Positions 16,849 through 28,256 are shown, counted from the first letter of the stretch. The stretch: DNA of 64,000 nt from Acidobacteriota bacterium (GCA_003388555.1 QQVD01000025.1:1-64000), one strand, 5' to 3'. The notes: generated by a model not told the origin, from the letters alone. A program made the numbers and translations.

Positions 16849-18048
16849 ATGAGCACGCCTGAAGACCAGCGCGACGAAACGAACGGGAACCAGGGCGGTT
16901 GCGAGGAGTGGCGTGGCGACGAAGCCACCGAGCCGATCTGTCGGCTGATCCAGCACACCGTCCTGGGACTGACCACCGGAGGCGACGGCCCCGGCCGGGT
17001 GGAGACGGACGTCGAGGCACACCTGTCGACGTGCGCCGACTGCCGCAGCGTGCTCCGCACCGACCGCGATCTGGTGGCCTTCGCCGGAAACGCCGAGGCC
17101 CCAGCGTCGACCGTCGATGCCGGTCATTCGCTGAGTCCGTTCGAGCTCGGCACGATGCGCCAGAGGGTGATGCAGCGGATCGACCCCGACCGGCACCGCC
17201 CGACGCTGAGGGCGGCGTTGACACGCACCGCCGCGCGTTTCGGCACTGCAGCCGCGGTTCCGGCCCTGCCCTGGGCAGCCGTGACTCTGCTCGCGTGCGG
17301 CCTCGCCCTGGCGGCCGGCTGGGCCCTCGGCTCCGGCAACCCACGTTCGGCGTCGGGAGTGTCCGAAGAGCTTCCCGTCGCCGGCCTCGACGCGGCTTCG
17401 TTGCCGGTGCCGGGCTTCGGAGGCGACCCGTTTCACGCCACCGAGACCGCCGCCGTCGTGGCCGCGATGGATGCGCTGTCGCAGGGGTCGCGGCCCTTCG
17501 AATCCCGGCGCGGCTACGAGCTGTCGAACGTGCAGTTCGAGCGCGTCGGTGGCGAGCGCATCGCGCTCTCCTTCGACTGGACCGCCCACGTCGAGGTGGT
17601 GCGCCCACTGGACGACCCGCTGGTGACCGAGGTGCTGGTGCAGGCACTCGACCCTTCGAACACTCTTCCCGACAAGCTGCTCGCGGTCGAAGAGACGCGC
17701 AGCGTGCCGGACCGGCGCGTCGTCCGCGCACTGGTGCGCAGCGCTCTCGATGACGACAGTGAGGTCGTCCGCCAGCTCGCGCTCGAGCGTCTGGTCTCGG
17801 CGCGCCTCGAGGGGCAGCCCGTCGCCGAGGAGGAGATCGTCGACGAGGCACTGCTGGAGATCCTGCGCAACGAGCCTTCGGTGCCGATGAGACTGCTGGC
17901 CCTCGACGGCCTGACCGCTCCGGGTGTGCTCCTGGCGCCGCACGAGCGCGAGCGCTTCGAGTCGGCTCTCGCCGACTCTCCCGAGCCAGGAGTCGAGGCG
18001 CTGCTGGTGCGCGCCGCCGACCGCCTGGAGCGCGCACCCGGGATCTGA
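16849..18048 (+). CDS. membrane zinc-finger anti-sigma factor with HEAT-like C-terminus
   Basis: A 399-aa protein. HLSTCADC (His58, Cys62, Cys65) is the HxxxCxxC core of a ZAS/zf-HC2 anti-sigma domain, with a Cys/His pair upstream. One transmembrane helix lies at about 139-160 (WAAVTLLACGLALAAGWALG). The outside portion (about 190-399) contains HEAT-like helical repeats (ALVRSALDDDSEVVRQLALER and similar). The expected role is to hold the co-transcribed sigma factor inactive at the membrane and release it on an external signal. The ATG at 16849 follows a GGGAGAGAG stretch. The DUF4097 gene follows 84 nt later. Confidence 0.85.
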   Translation: MSTPEDQRDETNGNQGGCEEWRGDEATEPICRLIQHTVLGLTTGGDGPGRVETDVEAHLSTCADCRSVLRTDRDLVAFAGNAEAPASTVDAGHSLSPFELGTMRQRVMQRIDPDRHRPTLRAALTRTAARFGTAAAVPALPWAAVTLLACGLALAAGWALGSGNPRSASGVSEELPVAGLDAASLPVPGFGGDPFHATETAAVVAAMDALSQGSRPFESRRGYELSNVQFERVGGERIALSFDWTAHVEVVRPLDDPLVTEVLVQALDPSNTLPDKLLAVEETRSVPDRRVVRALVRSALDDDSEVVRQLALERLVSARLEGQPVAEEEIVDEALLEILRNEPSVPMRLLALDGLTAPGVLLAPHERERFESALADSPEPGVEALLVRAADRLERAPGI

Positions 18049-18132
18049 TCCCTGGGCTCGTCCACGTGGCTAGCCGCGCTCTCGCCGACCGAAGCACGAA
18101 GAAGAAAGAAACCGAGAAACACGGAGAAAGCG

Positions 18133-19353
18133 ATGAATCGATATCCAGGACCGTCCCACGGCTCGGCCGTTCACTACGACACCGAAGCCGACTCGAGCCC
18201 CAGCCGGCGCCCAGCCCTCTGGCCGGGCAGCCGCGGCAACCCCCAATGGGCTGTCGCCGCCCTCCTCCTGCTCCTGGTCGGCGCTTCCGCGCTGCAGGGA
18301 CAGCGCCGCGAGTTCGACGTCTCGCCGGGAGGGACTCTCGAGCTCGATCTCGAGACCGGCGGCTCGGTGAAGGTCACCGGCTGGGGCTCGAACACGGCCC
18401 AGGTCGACGCCGAGCTCTCGGGGCGAGACCGGGACGACGTCGAACTGTCCTTCGATCAGCGCGGCGACCGCCTGGTGGTGCGCTCGCGCATGCGCACCGA
18501 GAGGCGGCGCACCGAGGCGAGCGCCAACTTCGTGGTACAGGTGCCGCACCGCTTCAGCGTCGTCATCGACAGCAGCGGTGGCAACATCGAGTTGCACGAC
18601 CTCGACGGCTCCTTCACAGGCCGCACCATGGGTGGCCAGATCGATCTCTCGGATCTCACCGGCGACGTCGACCTGGTCACCCTGGGTGGCAACATCGAGG
18701 TCGCCGACTCGGAGGTCGACGGCCGGGTCTCGACCAACGGTGGCAACGTCGACATCCGCAACGTCGTCGGCAACCTCGACGGCAAGTCGATGGGCGGCAA
18801 CGTGCGCTACGCCGACTCCAGGGGAGCGCGGCGTGGCTCCGACGTGGTGAAGGTGCACACCATGGGCGGCAGGATCGAGGTGCCCGAGGCGCTCGCAGGA
18901 GCAGAGCTCCACACCATGGGAGGGCCCATCCGCGTCGGCCGCGCCGCCGGGTTCGTCAAAGCGAAGACGATGGGCGGATCGATCGAGGTCGAGGAGATCG
19001 ACGGCTGGCTCGAGCTCATGACCATGGGCGGAGACGTCACCGCCGTCATGGTGGGAGATCCCTCGAGTGGCCGCCGCGACGTCGACATCGTCTCGATGGG
19101 CGGCGACATCCACCTGGTGGTCCCGCAAGGGCTCGAGATGGAGATCTCGATCGAGCTCGAGTTCACCCGCAGTCACGAGGGCAGGCACCAGATCGTCAGC
19201 GACTTCCCGGTGCAGATCGAGACCTCCCCGGAGCGGTCGCGCCAGAAGGGGTCGGCGCGCAAGACGATGACCGCCACGGGCCGCATCGGCAGCGGCGCGG
19301 CGAAGGTGACGATCCGCACCGTCAACGGCGACGTGCGGCTGGAAAAGCGGTAG
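18133..19353 (+). CDS. DUF4097-family beta-repeat exported protein
   Basis: A 406-aa protein with an N-terminal hydrophobic segment near residues 38-55 (AVAALLLLLVGASALQG) after a long hydrophilic n-region, so secreted or anchored. The rest is a series of roughly 20-residue beta units repeating a glycine pattern: SSGGNIE, TMGGQID, TLGGNIE, TNGGNVD, SMGGNVR, TMGGRIE, TMGGPIR, TMGGSIE, TMGGDVT, SMGGDIH. This is the DUF4097 parallel beta fold, of unknown function. Linkage behind a sigma/anti-sigma pair is common for this family and suggests envelope or stress sensing, which is inference. It starts at ATG 18133 with GGAGAAAG upstream. Confidence 0.85.
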   Translation: MNRYPGPSHGSAVHYDTEADSSPSRRPALWPGSRGNPQWAVAALLLLLVGASALQGQRREFDVSPGGTLELDLETGGSVKVTGWGSNTAQVDAELSGRDRDDVELSFDQRGDRLVVRSRMRTERRRTEASANFVVQVPHRFSVVIDSSGGNIELHDLDGSFTGRTMGGQIDLSDLTGDVDLVTLGGNIEVADSEVDGRVSTNGGNVDIRNVVGNLDGKSMGGNVRYADSRGARRGSDVVKVHTMGGRIEVPEALAGAELHTMGGPIRVGRAAGFVKAKTMGGSIEVEEIDGWLELMTMGGDVTAVMVGDPSSGRRDVDIVSMGGDIHLVVPQGLEMEISIELEFTRSHEGRHQIVSDFPVQIETSPERSRQKGSARKTMTATGRIGSGAAKVTIRTVNGDVRLEKR

Positions 19354-19427
19354 CGATCGCCCGTCGGCGGGCGTGGCGTTCACATGGAACGCTGCGTGAC
19401 GAGGCTGCGGCAGAGCCCGCGCCACGC

Positions 19428-19456
19428 TTGACACGCGGCCCGGCCTGACTTAGCTT
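19428..19456 (+). promoter_or_regulatory. promoter of the ilv-leu leader
   Basis: TTGACA (19428-19433) is a perfect -35 hexamer, with TAGCTT (19451-19456) as -10 after exactly 17 nt. Transcription would start near 19463, about 64 nt before the leader-peptide ATG. It is the best sigma-70-type promoter I see in the window. Confidence 0.65.
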
Positions 19457-19526
19457 CACTGGCGTTCCAGTCCGGAGCCGTACCCGGCGTCAGGATGGAC
19501 TGCGCACCACGACCGCAGCACACTCG

Positions 19527-19622
19527 ATGACCCACAGCGCCCTCTCCTCCGCTCCCTCCGATGTCCGGACCGTCGTCGTCCGCTTGGAGATTCTCGTCCT
19601 TAGCGGCACGAGGGCGACTTAG
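19527..19622 (+). CDS. ilv-leu operon leader peptide (attenuator)
   Basis: A 31-codon open frame running from ATG 19527 to TAG 19620-19622. Its residues 13-25 read VRTVVVRLEILVL, nine branched-chain residues in thirteen, using codons GTC, TTG, ATT, CTC and CTT. It lies between a strong promoter and an intrinsic terminator directly upstream of ilvE, the arrangement used by classical ilv/leu attenuators: when Val, Leu or Ile tRNA charging falls, a ribosome stalls in this run and transcription proceeds into the operon. No Shine-Dalgarno sequence is obvious. The codon run, stop position and downstream hairpins support the call; function is inferred. Confidence 0.8.
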   Translation: MTHSALSSAPSDVRTVVVRLEILVLSGTRAT

Positions 19623-19647
19623 CGGACCTCCGACTCCAAGGTCCGCT
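19621..19647 (+). promoter_or_regulatory. attenuator hairpin overlapping the leader stop codon
   Basis: AGCGGACCT (19621-19629) and AGGTCCGCT (19639-19647) form a perfect 9-bp stem starting at the leader stop codon. Within the leader, CTTGGAG (19583-19589) is complementary to CTCCAAG (19634-19640), which overlaps the right arm. A ribosome position inside the Val/Leu run could therefore switch between two pairings. Confidence 0.65.
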
Positions 19648-19651
19648 GACG

Positions 19652-19684
19652 AAGCCCCCAGCTCCCCGGCTGGGGGCTTTCGTG
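19652..19684 (+). terminator. intrinsic terminator of the ilv-leu attenuator
   Basis: AGCCCCCAGC (19653-19662) and GCTGGGGGCT (19669-19678) pair perfectly around a 6-nt loop, with a further A-T pair, followed by a T-rich tail (TTTCGTGTTT). It lies 30 nt after the leader-peptide stop and 150 nt before ilvE, and is the only textbook GC-stem-plus-T terminator I find in the window. Confidence 0.8.
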
Positions 19685-19828
19685 TTTCAGGGCCGTTCGA
19701 CGCCATCGCGACGCGAGGACTGCCTGACCGACTTCCGACCAGATTCCAACGACCGGCCCGACGATCCTTCCGCCAGCGAGCGCTGCCGCAGCGCCAGGGC
19801 CCCCGAGACATCCGAGACAGGAGCCGAA

Positions 19829-20776
19829 ATGCCCATCCAACCCTCCAAAGTGATCTTCCTCGACGGCGAGTGGCTTCCCTGGGACGACGCCAAGGTGCAC
19901 GTGACCACGCACGCGCTGCACTACGGATCGAGCGTCTTCGAGGGCATCCGCGCCTACAACGGCAAGCAGGGCACCGGCATCTTCCGCCTCGGCCCCCACC
20001 TCAAGCGGCTGCTCGACTCCTGCAAGCTGCTGCACATGCCGGTCGAGGACTATCCCCAGGAGCGGCTGCACGAGATCTGCATCGAAGCGGTGACCCGCAA
20101 CGATCTCGACGAGTGCTACCTGCGCCCGGTGTTCATGCGCTCGGCGGGTGGCCTCGGCCTCTATCCGCTCGAGACCCCGGTCTCCTTCTTCGTCTTCGCG
20201 GTGAAGTGGGGCCGCTACCTCGGCCAGGACGCGATCGAGAAGGGCGTCGACGCGATGGTCAGCTCGTGGCGCCGCTTCAACGCCTCGACCTCGATGCCGC
20301 TGGGCAAGATCGGCGGCCAGTACGTGACCAGCCAGATGGTCTCGATCGAGGCGCGCAAGGCCGGCTTCGGCGAGGGCATCCTGCTCGACGAGCGCGGCAA
20401 CGTCTGCGAGGGCGCCGGCGAGAACCTGTTCGCGGTGATGGACGGCGAGGTGATCACTCCGCCGCTCGCCTCGTCGATCCTCGGCGGCATCACCCGCGAC
20501 TCGGCGATCCGCATCGCCGAGGACCTGGGCATCACGGTGCGCTACGCACCGATCTCGCGCGACATGCTCTACCTCTGCGACGAGCTGTTCATGACCGGCA
20601 CCGCGGCCGAGATCACGCCGGTGCGCTCGGTCGACCGCATCGCCGTCGGCAACGGATCGCGCGGCCCGATCACCGAGCGCATCCAGGAGCAGTTCTTCGC
20701 CATCGTCGAGGGCCGCACCGCCGACCGCTTCGACTGGCTGACCCCGGTGCCGGCAGCGTCGCCGGCCCGCGCCTGA
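19829..20776 (+). CDS. ilvE: branched-chain amino-acid aminotransferase
   Basis: A 315-aa class IV PLP aminotransferase catalysing the last step of Ile, Leu and Val synthesis with glutamate as amino donor. Signatures: FLDGEWLPWDDAKVHVTTHALHYGSSVFEGIRAY at the N-terminus, the PLP-lysine region PLGKIGGQYVTSQMVSIEA near 155, ILLDERGNVCEGAGENLF near 185-205, and GGITRDSAI. The ATG at 19829 is chosen because AGGAG precedes it and the family N-terminus begins there; the frame is open further upstream through the attenuator region. First structural gene of the ilv-leu operon, 85 nt before ilvB. Confidence 0.93.
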   Translation: MPIQPSKVIFLDGEWLPWDDAKVHVTTHALHYGSSVFEGIRAYNGKQGTGIFRLGPHLKRLLDSCKLLHMPVEDYPQERLHEICIEAVTRNDLDECYLRPVFMRSAGGLGLYPLETPVSFFVFAVKWGRYLGQDAIEKGVDAMVSSWRRFNASTSMPLGKIGGQYVTSQMVSIEARKAGFGEGILLDERGNVCEGAGENLFAVMDGEVITPPLASSILGGITRDSAIRIAEDLGITVRYAPISRDMLYLCDELFMTGTAAEITPVRSVDRIAVGNGSRGPITERIQEQFFAIVEGRTADRFDWLTPVPAASPARA

Positions 20777-20861
20777 CGCCGTCCCTGCCCGACCGCATCG
20801 AGGGCGGAAACGCCTTCGCAGATCACGACGAGATCCCACGAGACCTCACGAGACCACACCG

Positions 20862-22664
20862 ATGAGCGACCAGCCCCGCATCCTGACCGGCGCCGAGATC
20901 CTCTGTGAGTGCCTGCTGCGCGAGCAGGTCGACGTGGTCTTCGGCTACCCCGGCGGCGCCATCCTCCCGACCTACGACGCGCTGTGCCACTACCCCGACC
21001 TGCACCACGTGCTCACCCGGCACGAGCAGGGCGCCACCCACATGGCCGACGGCTACGCCCGCGCCACCGGCAGGGTCGGGGTGGCGATCGCCACCAGCGG
21101 CCCGGGCGCCACCAACATGATCACCGGTCTCGCCACCGCGATGCTCGACTCCTCGCCGGTGGTGGCGATCACCGGCCAGGTGGGCACCGCGCTGATCGGC
21201 ACCGACGCCTTCCAGGAGACCGACGTCACCGGCATCAGCCTGCCGATCACCAAGCACAACTACCTGGTCGGCCACGTCGAGGAGCTCGCGCACGTGGTCA
21301 AGGAGGCGTTCCACATCGCCCGCACCGGCAGGCCCGGTCCGGTGCTGATCGACGTGCCCAAGGACGTGCAGGTGGCGCGCTGCGAGTTCGTCTACCCCGA
21401 GGAGCCGATCCGTCTGCCCGGCTACCACCCGCCGGAGAGCGCGCCGCAGGAGCAGATCGACGCAGCGCTCGAGCTGATCGCCGCCTCCGAGCGGCCGGTG
21501 ATCCTCGCCGGCCAGGGGGTGTTGATGGCGGGCGCCCACCAGGAGCTGCGTGAGTTCGCCGAGCGGGCGCACGTTCCCATCGCGCTCACCCTGCTGGGCA
21601 AGAGCTGCATGCCCGAGGACCATCCGCTGGTGCTGGGCATGATGGGCATGCACGGCGGCGCCCACGTCAACAAGGCGATCCAGGAGGCCGACCTGCTGCT
21701 GGCGTTCGGCATGCGCTTCGACGACCGCGTCACCGGCAAGCTCGACACCTACGCGCGCAAGGCGAAGAAGATCCACGTCGACATCGACGCCAGCGAGATC
21801 AACAAGAACGTGCGCGTCGACGTCGGCATCGTCGGCGACCTCGGCACGGTGCTGCGCCAGCTGCTGCCGCGCCTCGAGCGCACCCCGACGCCGCAGTGGA
21901 TCGACCGCATCCGCGAGTGGAGCGACGACGGCCGACGCCGCGAGTTCGTTCGTCCCGCCGGCGAGGACCCCGACATGCCGGGCTTCGATCCCGAGAAGCT
22001 GATCGCGGGGCAGGTGATCTTCGATCTCTGCCGCCACACCGACGGCGAGGCGGTCACCGTCACCGACGTCGGCCAGCACCAGATGTGGGAGGCGCAGTAC
22101 TACCACCACCGTCGGCCGCGCACCCTGATCACGAGCGGCGGCCTCGGCACGATGGGCTTCGGCCTGCCGGCGGCGATCGGCGCCAAGATGGCGGCGCCCG
22201 ACGAGGAGGTCTGGGCGGTGGTCGGCGACGGCGGCTTCCAGATGACGATGATGGAGCTCGCCACCGCGGTGCAGGAGCGCGTCAACGTCAAGATCGCGAT
22301 CATCAACAACGGCTTCCTCGGCATGGTGCGCCAGTGGCAGGAGTTCTTCTACGACGAGCGCTACTACGCCACGCCGATGATCAATCCCGACTTCTGCAAG
22401 ATCGCCGAGGCGTACGGCATCCCCACCCGACGGGTCACACGGCGCGACGAGATCGCCGACACCCTGGCCTGGGCGTCGGCGATCGACGAGGGCCCGGTGC
22501 TGGTCGAGTTCGTGGTCGCCAAAGAGGACATCGTCTACCCGATGGTGCCCGCCGGCGCCGCGCTCGACGAGATGATCCGGCGTCCCACCCGTGACGATCT
22601 CGAACGGCGCAAGAGCGAGAAGGAACGCGGTGCGCCGAAGCCGGCGCCGGCGCCGAACGCCTGA
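20862..22664 (+). CDS. ilvB: acetolactate synthase large (catalytic) subunit
   Basis: A 600-aa thiamine-diphosphate enzyme condensing pyruvate with pyruvate or 2-oxobutyrate in the first common step of branched-chain synthesis. The N-terminal TPP domain shows VVFGYPGGAILPTYDAL and LTRHEQGATHMADGYARATG with the catalytic Glu near residue 50. The central domain carries FAD-binding features. The C-terminal TPP/Mg motif GDGGFQMTMMELATA...NNGFLGMVRQWQ lies near residues 455-490. Length is normal for the family. The start ATG at 20862 has only a weak ribosome site. ilvN follows after 30 nt. Confidence 0.96.
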   Translation: MSDQPRILTGAEILCECLLREQVDVVFGYPGGAILPTYDALCHYPDLHHVLTRHEQGATHMADGYARATGRVGVAIATSGPGATNMITGLATAMLDSSPVVAITGQVGTALIGTDAFQETDVTGISLPITKHNYLVGHVEELAHVVKEAFHIARTGRPGPVLIDVPKDVQVARCEFVYPEEPIRLPGYHPPESAPQEQIDAALELIAASERPVILAGQGVLMAGAHQELREFAERAHVPIALTLLGKSCMPEDHPLVLGMMGMHGGAHVNKAIQEADLLLAFGMRFDDRVTGKLDTYARKAKKIHVDIDASEINKNVRVDVGIVGDLGTVLRQLLPRLERTPTPQWIDRIREWSDDGRRREFVRPAGEDPDMPGFDPEKLIAGQVIFDLCRHTDGEAVTVTDVGQHQMWEAQYYHHRRPRTLITSGGLGTMGFGLPAAIGAKMAAPDEEVWAVVGDGGFQMTMMELATAVQERVNVKIAIINNGFLGMVRQWQEFFYDERYYATPMINPDFCKIAEAYGIPTRRVTRRDEIADTLAWASAIDEGPVLVEFVVAKEDIVYPMVPAGAALDEMIRRPTRDDLERRKSEKERGAPKPAPAPNA

Positions 22665-22694
22665 GCCCCCTCAGGGACCGAGGAGAATCGAGCT

Positions 22695-23240
22695 ATGGCC
22701 AAACACACCCTCTGCGCCCTGGTCGAGAACCGGCCCGGCGTCCTGATGCGGGTGGTCAACCTGTTCCGCCGGCGCAACTTCAACATCGACTCGCTGACCG
22801 TCGGCCGCACCCACCGCGACGACTACTCGCGCATCACCATGGTGATGGAGGGCTCGCGCGAACAGGCCGAGCTGGTGGAGAAGAACCTCTACAAGCTGGT
22901 CAACGTGATCGAGGTCGAGTACATGAGCGGCCTGCCCACGGTCGAGCGCGACCTGGCGCTGATCAAGGTCCAGGTCGACGCGGCAGCGCGACGCGACATC
23001 ACCCAGCTCTGCGACATCTTCCGCGCCCGCATCGTCGACGTCTCGGCCGACTCGATGATCGTCGAGACCACCGGCGAGGAGGCCAAGATCGAGAGCTTCT
23101 GCGAGCTGCTGCGCCCCTTCGGCATCGTCGAGATGGTGCGCACCGGCATCGTCGCCATGGGACGCGGCGACCACAACCTGCGCGACCACGGCTACCAGCC
23201 GCAGGTGGCGCTCGCCGGCGCCCGCAAGTCGGTGCTCTGA
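22695..23240 (+). CDS. ilvN: acetolactate synthase small (regulatory) subunit
   Basis: A 181-aa protein with an N-terminal ACT domain (HTLCALVENRPGVLMRVVNLF, RRRNFNIDSLTVGRT) and the ALS small-subunit C-terminal domain (ERDLALIKVQVD, ELLRPFGIVEMVRTGIVAM). It binds valine and confers feedback inhibition on the catalytic subunit encoded directly upstream. GAGGAG precedes ATG 22695. Length is slightly longer than the 160-170 aa norm because of a C-terminal tail. Confidence 0.95.
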   Translation: MAKHTLCALVENRPGVLMRVVNLFRRRNFNIDSLTVGRTHRDDYSRITMVMEGSREQAELVEKNLYKLVNVIEVEYMSGLPTVERDLALIKVQVDAAARRDITQLCDIFRARIVDVSADSMIVETTGEEAKIESFCELLRPFGIVEMVRTGIVAMGRGDHNLRDHGYQPQVALAGARKSVL

Positions 23241-23362
23241 GTCGAGGGCCGCTCCACCGGCCCCGCCGGTTCCCGGCTCCGTCGCCACCAACTCTCCATC
23301 AGCTCCATCGCCCCGACTTCCCACCCGATCCCCCCACCGCTCAGGAGACCTGATCCCTTCTC

Positions 23363-24373
23363 ATGGCCAAGCTCTACTACGACCAGGACGCCGACCTCTC
23401 GCGCCTCGCCGGCAAGACCATCGCCATCCTCGGCTACGGCAGCCAGGGACACGCCCACGCTCTCAACCTGCGCGACAGCGGCGCCCCCGAGCGGGTGATC
23501 GTCGGTCTGCACGAGGGCAGCCGCAGCCGTGCCAAGGCCGAGGCCGACGGCCTCGAGGTGCTGCCTGTCGCGGACGCCTGCCGCGCCGCGCAGATCATCA
23601 TGGTGCTGGTGCCCGACACCATCCAGGCAGACCTCTACGAGAAGGAGATCCAGCAGCATCTGCAGCCCGGCGACACCCTGATGTTCGCCCACGGCTTCAA
23701 CGTGCACTACGACCAGATCACGCCCCCCGAAGGCGTCGATGTCTCGCTCGTCGCGCCCAAGGCGCCCGGCCACCGGGTGCGCGAGGTCTACCGCGACGGC
23801 GCCGGCACCCCGGGGCTCGTGGCGGTGCACCAGGACGCCAGCGGCGAGGCGCTCGCCAACGCCCTGGCGTACGCGCGCGGCATCGGCTGCACCCGCGCCG
23901 GGGTCATCGAGACCACCTTCAAGGAGGAGACCGAGACCGATCTCTTCGGCGAGCAGGTGGTGCTCTGCGGCGGCGCCGCGGCCCTGGTGCGCGCCGGCTT
24001 CGAGAAGCTGACCGCCGCCGGCTACCAGCCCGAGGTCGCCTACTTCGAGTGCCTGCACGAGCTCAAGCTGATCGTCGACCTGATGTACGAGGGCGGCCTC
24101 GGCTACATGTGGCACTCGGTCTCCGACACCGCCGAGCACGGCGGCTACGAGTGCGGCGACAAGCTGATCACCGAGGAGGCCAGGAAGGTGATCGACAAGA
24201 CCCTGAGCGACATCCAGGACGGCACCTTCGCCCGCGCCTGGATCGAGGAGAACCGCTCCGGGCGCAAGAACTTCGAGGCGCGCCGGGCGCGCGAGCGCCA
24301 GCACCCGATCGAGCAGGTCGGACCCGAGCTGCGCCGCATGATGCCCTTCCTCAAGGCGCGCCAGGTCCCCTGA
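23363..24373 (+). CDS. ilvC: ketol-acid reductoisomerase, class I
   Basis: A 336-aa NADPH enzyme isomerising and reducing acetolactate/acetohydroxybutyrate. The Rossmann fingerprint [20 protein letters not shown] lies at residues 17-36, and [32 protein letters not shown] gives the conserved loop. The C-terminal knotted domain has [22 protein letters not shown] and [12 protein letters not shown]-like residues ([15 protein letters not shown]) with the metal-binding acids. The length is the short class I form. AGGAG lies about 14 nt before ATG 23363; the 122-nt gap after ilvN contains no gene. Confidence 0.96.
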   Translation: MAKLYYDQDADLSRLAGKTIAILGYGSQGHAHALNLRDSGAPERVIVGLHEGSRSRAKAEADGLEVLPVADACRAAQIIMVLVPDTIQADLYEKEIQQHLQPGDTLMFAHGFNVHYDQITPPEGVDVSLVAPKAPGHRVREVYRDGAGTPGLVAVHQDASGEALANALAYARGIGCTRAGVIETTFKEETETDLFGEQVVLCGGAAALVRAGFEKLTAAGYQPEVAYFECLHELKLIVDLMYEGGLGYMWHSVSDTAEHGGYECGDKLITEEARKVIDKTLSDIQDGTFARAWIEENRSGRKNFEARRARERQHPIEQVGPELRRMMPFLKARQVP

Positions 24374-24451
24374 GCCGAGAGCGCCCGATCACACCGCGCG
24401 ACGACGGCGCGACGACAGGCCGAGAACCTCCGAGATCGACGGAGAGCACCG

Positions 24452-26128
<1,677 letters not shown>

Positions 26129-26175
26129 GCCGGGCACTCCCGAGACCGAGCACCAACCGAGGTGGACCCCGCACC

Positions 26176-27600
26176 ATGAGCTCCGCGCCACGCACCCTGC
26201 TGGACAAGATCTGGGACCGCCATCTGGTGCGTCGGGCGCAGGGCGGTCTGCCCGCGACGCTCTACATCGACCTGCACCTGGTGCACGAGGTCACCTCGCC
26301 GCAGGCCTTCGCCGAGCTCGACGCGCGCGGCCTGCGGGTGCGTCGTCCCGACCGCACCCTGGCGACGATGGACCACTCGACTCCCACCGAGCCGGGCCTC
26401 GACCTCGACCGCTTCCGGGTGATCGACGCCCAGTGCGCCAACCAGCTCGAGGCGCTGCGCCGCAACTGCGCCCAGCACGGTGTGCCGCTGATCGACTGGG
26501 GCGACGAGCGGCGCGGCATCGTGCACGTCATGGGGCCGGAGCAGGGGGCGACGCAGCCTGGCATGACGATCGTCTGCGGCGACAGCCACACCTCGACCCA
26601 CGGCGCCTTCGGCGCCCTCGCCTTCGGCATCGGCACCAGCGAGGTCGGCCACGTGCTCGCCACCCAGTGCCTGCTGCAGCACCGGCCCGAGACCTTCGAG
26701 GTACGGGTCGACGGCGCGCTGCAGGAGGGCGTCGCCGCCAAGGACGTGGTGCTGGCGATCATCCACCGCCTCGGCATCGACGGCGGCACCGGCTGCGTCT
26801 TCGAGTTCACCGGCAGCGTGATCCGCTCGCTCGACATGGAGGGGCGGATGACGATCTGCAACATGTCGATCGAGGGCGGCGCCCGCGCCGGCATGGTGGC
26901 GCCCGACGAGGTCACCCTCGCTTGGCTCGAGGGGCGGCCCCTGGCACCGCGCGGCGAGCGCTGGGAGGAGGCTTGCGAGCTGTGGCGCTCACTGCCCAGC
27001 GACGAGGGCGCCCGCTACGACCACGGCGTGGTGCTCGACGGCGCCGCGATCGAGCCGATGATCACCTACGGCACCAACCCCGGCATGTCGGTGCCGATCG
27101 GCGGCGCCATCCCCTCGGCCGACCAGATCCCCGAAGGCTCGCGCCCCTCGTTCGACAAGGCGCTGCGTTACATGGGACTCGAGGCCGGCCAGCCGCTGCG
27201 CGGCCAGAAGATCGACGTCGTCTTCGTCGGCAGCTGCACCAACTCGCGCCTCGCCGACCTGCGCGCCGCCGCCGCGGTGCTGCGCGGCCGCAAGGTCGCC
27301 AGCGGCGTGCGCATGCTGGTGGTGCCCGGCTCGCAGCAGGTCAAGCGTCAGGCCGAGGAGGAGGGCCTCGCCGAGGTGTTCCGCCAGGCCGGCGCCGACT
27401 GGCGCGAGGCCGGCTGCTCGATGTGCCTGGCGATGAACGGCGACCGCCTCGAGCCCGGGCAGTACGCGGTGTCGACCACCAACCGCAACTTCGAGGGGCG
27501 CCAGGGCTCCGGCGGGCGCACCTTCCTCGCCTCGCCCCAGGTCGCCGCCGCCAGCGCGCTGACCGGGCGCATCACCGACGCGCGCGAGGTGACGTCGTGA
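26176..27600 (+). CDS. leuC: 3-isopropylmalate dehydratase large subunit
   Basis: A 474-aa aconitase-family subunit that isomerises 2- to 3-isopropylmalate with LeuD. Signatures: [65 protein letters not shown], and the [4Fe-4S] cysteines in GSCTNSR (near residue 354) and CSMCLAMN (near 415-418). GAGGTGG lies before ATG 26176. Its TGA overlaps the GTG start of leuD. Confidence 0.96.
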   Translation: MSSAPRTLLDKIWDRHLVRRAQGGLPATLYIDLHLVHEVTSPQAFAELDARGLRVRRPDRTLATMDHSTPTEPGLDLDRFRVIDAQCANQLEALRRNCAQHGVPLIDWGDERRGIVHVMGPEQGATQPGMTIVCGDSHTSTHGAFGALAFGIGTSEVGHVLATQCLLQHRPETFEVRVDGALQEGVAAKDVVLAIIHRLGIDGGTGCVFEFTGSVIRSLDMEGRMTICNMSIEGGARAGMVAPDEVTLAWLEGRPLAPRGERWEEACELWRSLPSDEGARYDHGVVLDGAAIEPMITYGTNPGMSVPIGGAIPSADQIPEGSRPSFDKALRYMGLEAGQPLRGQKIDVVFVGSCTNSRLADLRAAAAVLRGRKVASGVRMLVVPGSQQVKRQAEEEGLAEVFRQAGADWREAGCSMCLAMNGDRLEPGQYAVSTTNRNFEGRQGSGGRTFLASPQVAAASALTGRITDAREVTS

Positions 27601-28256
27601 GCCAGGAGACGACGGCCACACCCGGGCGCATCGACAGCGTCGTCGCACCGCTGCCGATCGACAACATCGACACCGACCAGATCATCCCGGCGCGCTACCT
27701 CAAGGTGACCGACAAGTCCGGCCTCGCCGAGGGCCTGTTCGCCAACTGGCGCTGGCAGGACCCGCAGGCCTGCGCCGGCCCGCGCGCCGACTGGGTGCTG
27801 CACCAGGAGCCGTTCCGCGGCGCCGAGATCCTCGTCACCGGCGAGAACTTCGGCTGCGGCAGCTCGCGCGAGCACGCCCCCTGGGCGCTGCTCGGCGGCG
27901 GCATCCGCGCCGTCGTCTCCACCCGCTTCGCGGACATCTTCCGCGCCAACGCGCTGAAGAACGGGCTGCTCACCGTCACCGTCGAGCCCCGCGTCGCCGA
28001 CCGCCTGATGCGCGAGTCGCTCGAGGCCCAGAGCGGTGGCCGCGAGCCCGTGCGTGCCCGCATCGACCTCGGGCAGCAGCAGCTCGACCTGCCCTGGGAA
28101 GTCGTCTCCTTCGACATCGACCCCTTCGCCAAGCACTGCATCCTCACCGGCGTCGACCAGATGGGCTACCTGGTCGACCAGGAAGGCGACATCGCGAGGT
28201 TCGAGGAAGGCCACGAGCACTTCGTGGATACGCGGGAGCTGGTGGCGAGAGGCTGA
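27597..28256 (+). CDS. leuD: 3-isopropylmalate dehydratase small subunit
   Basis: A 219-aa swivel-domain subunit of isopropylmalate isomerase. [19 protein letters not shown] is at the N-terminus and [19 protein letters not shown] near residue 80. The start is GTG at 27597 in a GTGA overlap with the leuC stop, so translation is coupled and the subunits are made in balance. It is the last gene of the cluster; leuB, normally the next step, does not follow. Confidence 0.95.
   Translation: MSQETTATPGRIDSVVAPLPIDNIDTDQIIPARYLKVTDKSGLAEGLFANWRWQDPQACAGPRADWVLHQEPFRGAEILVTGENFGCGSSREHAPWALLGGGIRAVVSTRFADIFRANALKNGLLTVTVEPRVADRLMRESLEAQSGGREPVRARIDLGQQQLDLPWEVVSFDIDPFAKHCILTGVDQMGYLVDQEGDIARFEEGHEHFVDTRELVARG

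Noticed and set aside
19561-20865. Plus-strand frame starting ATG 19561 as a rival to ilvE or to the leader peptide
   Set aside because: It is out of frame with ilvE, Arg/Pro-rich and without similarity. The leader frame from 19527 has the meaningful Val/Leu/Ile run.
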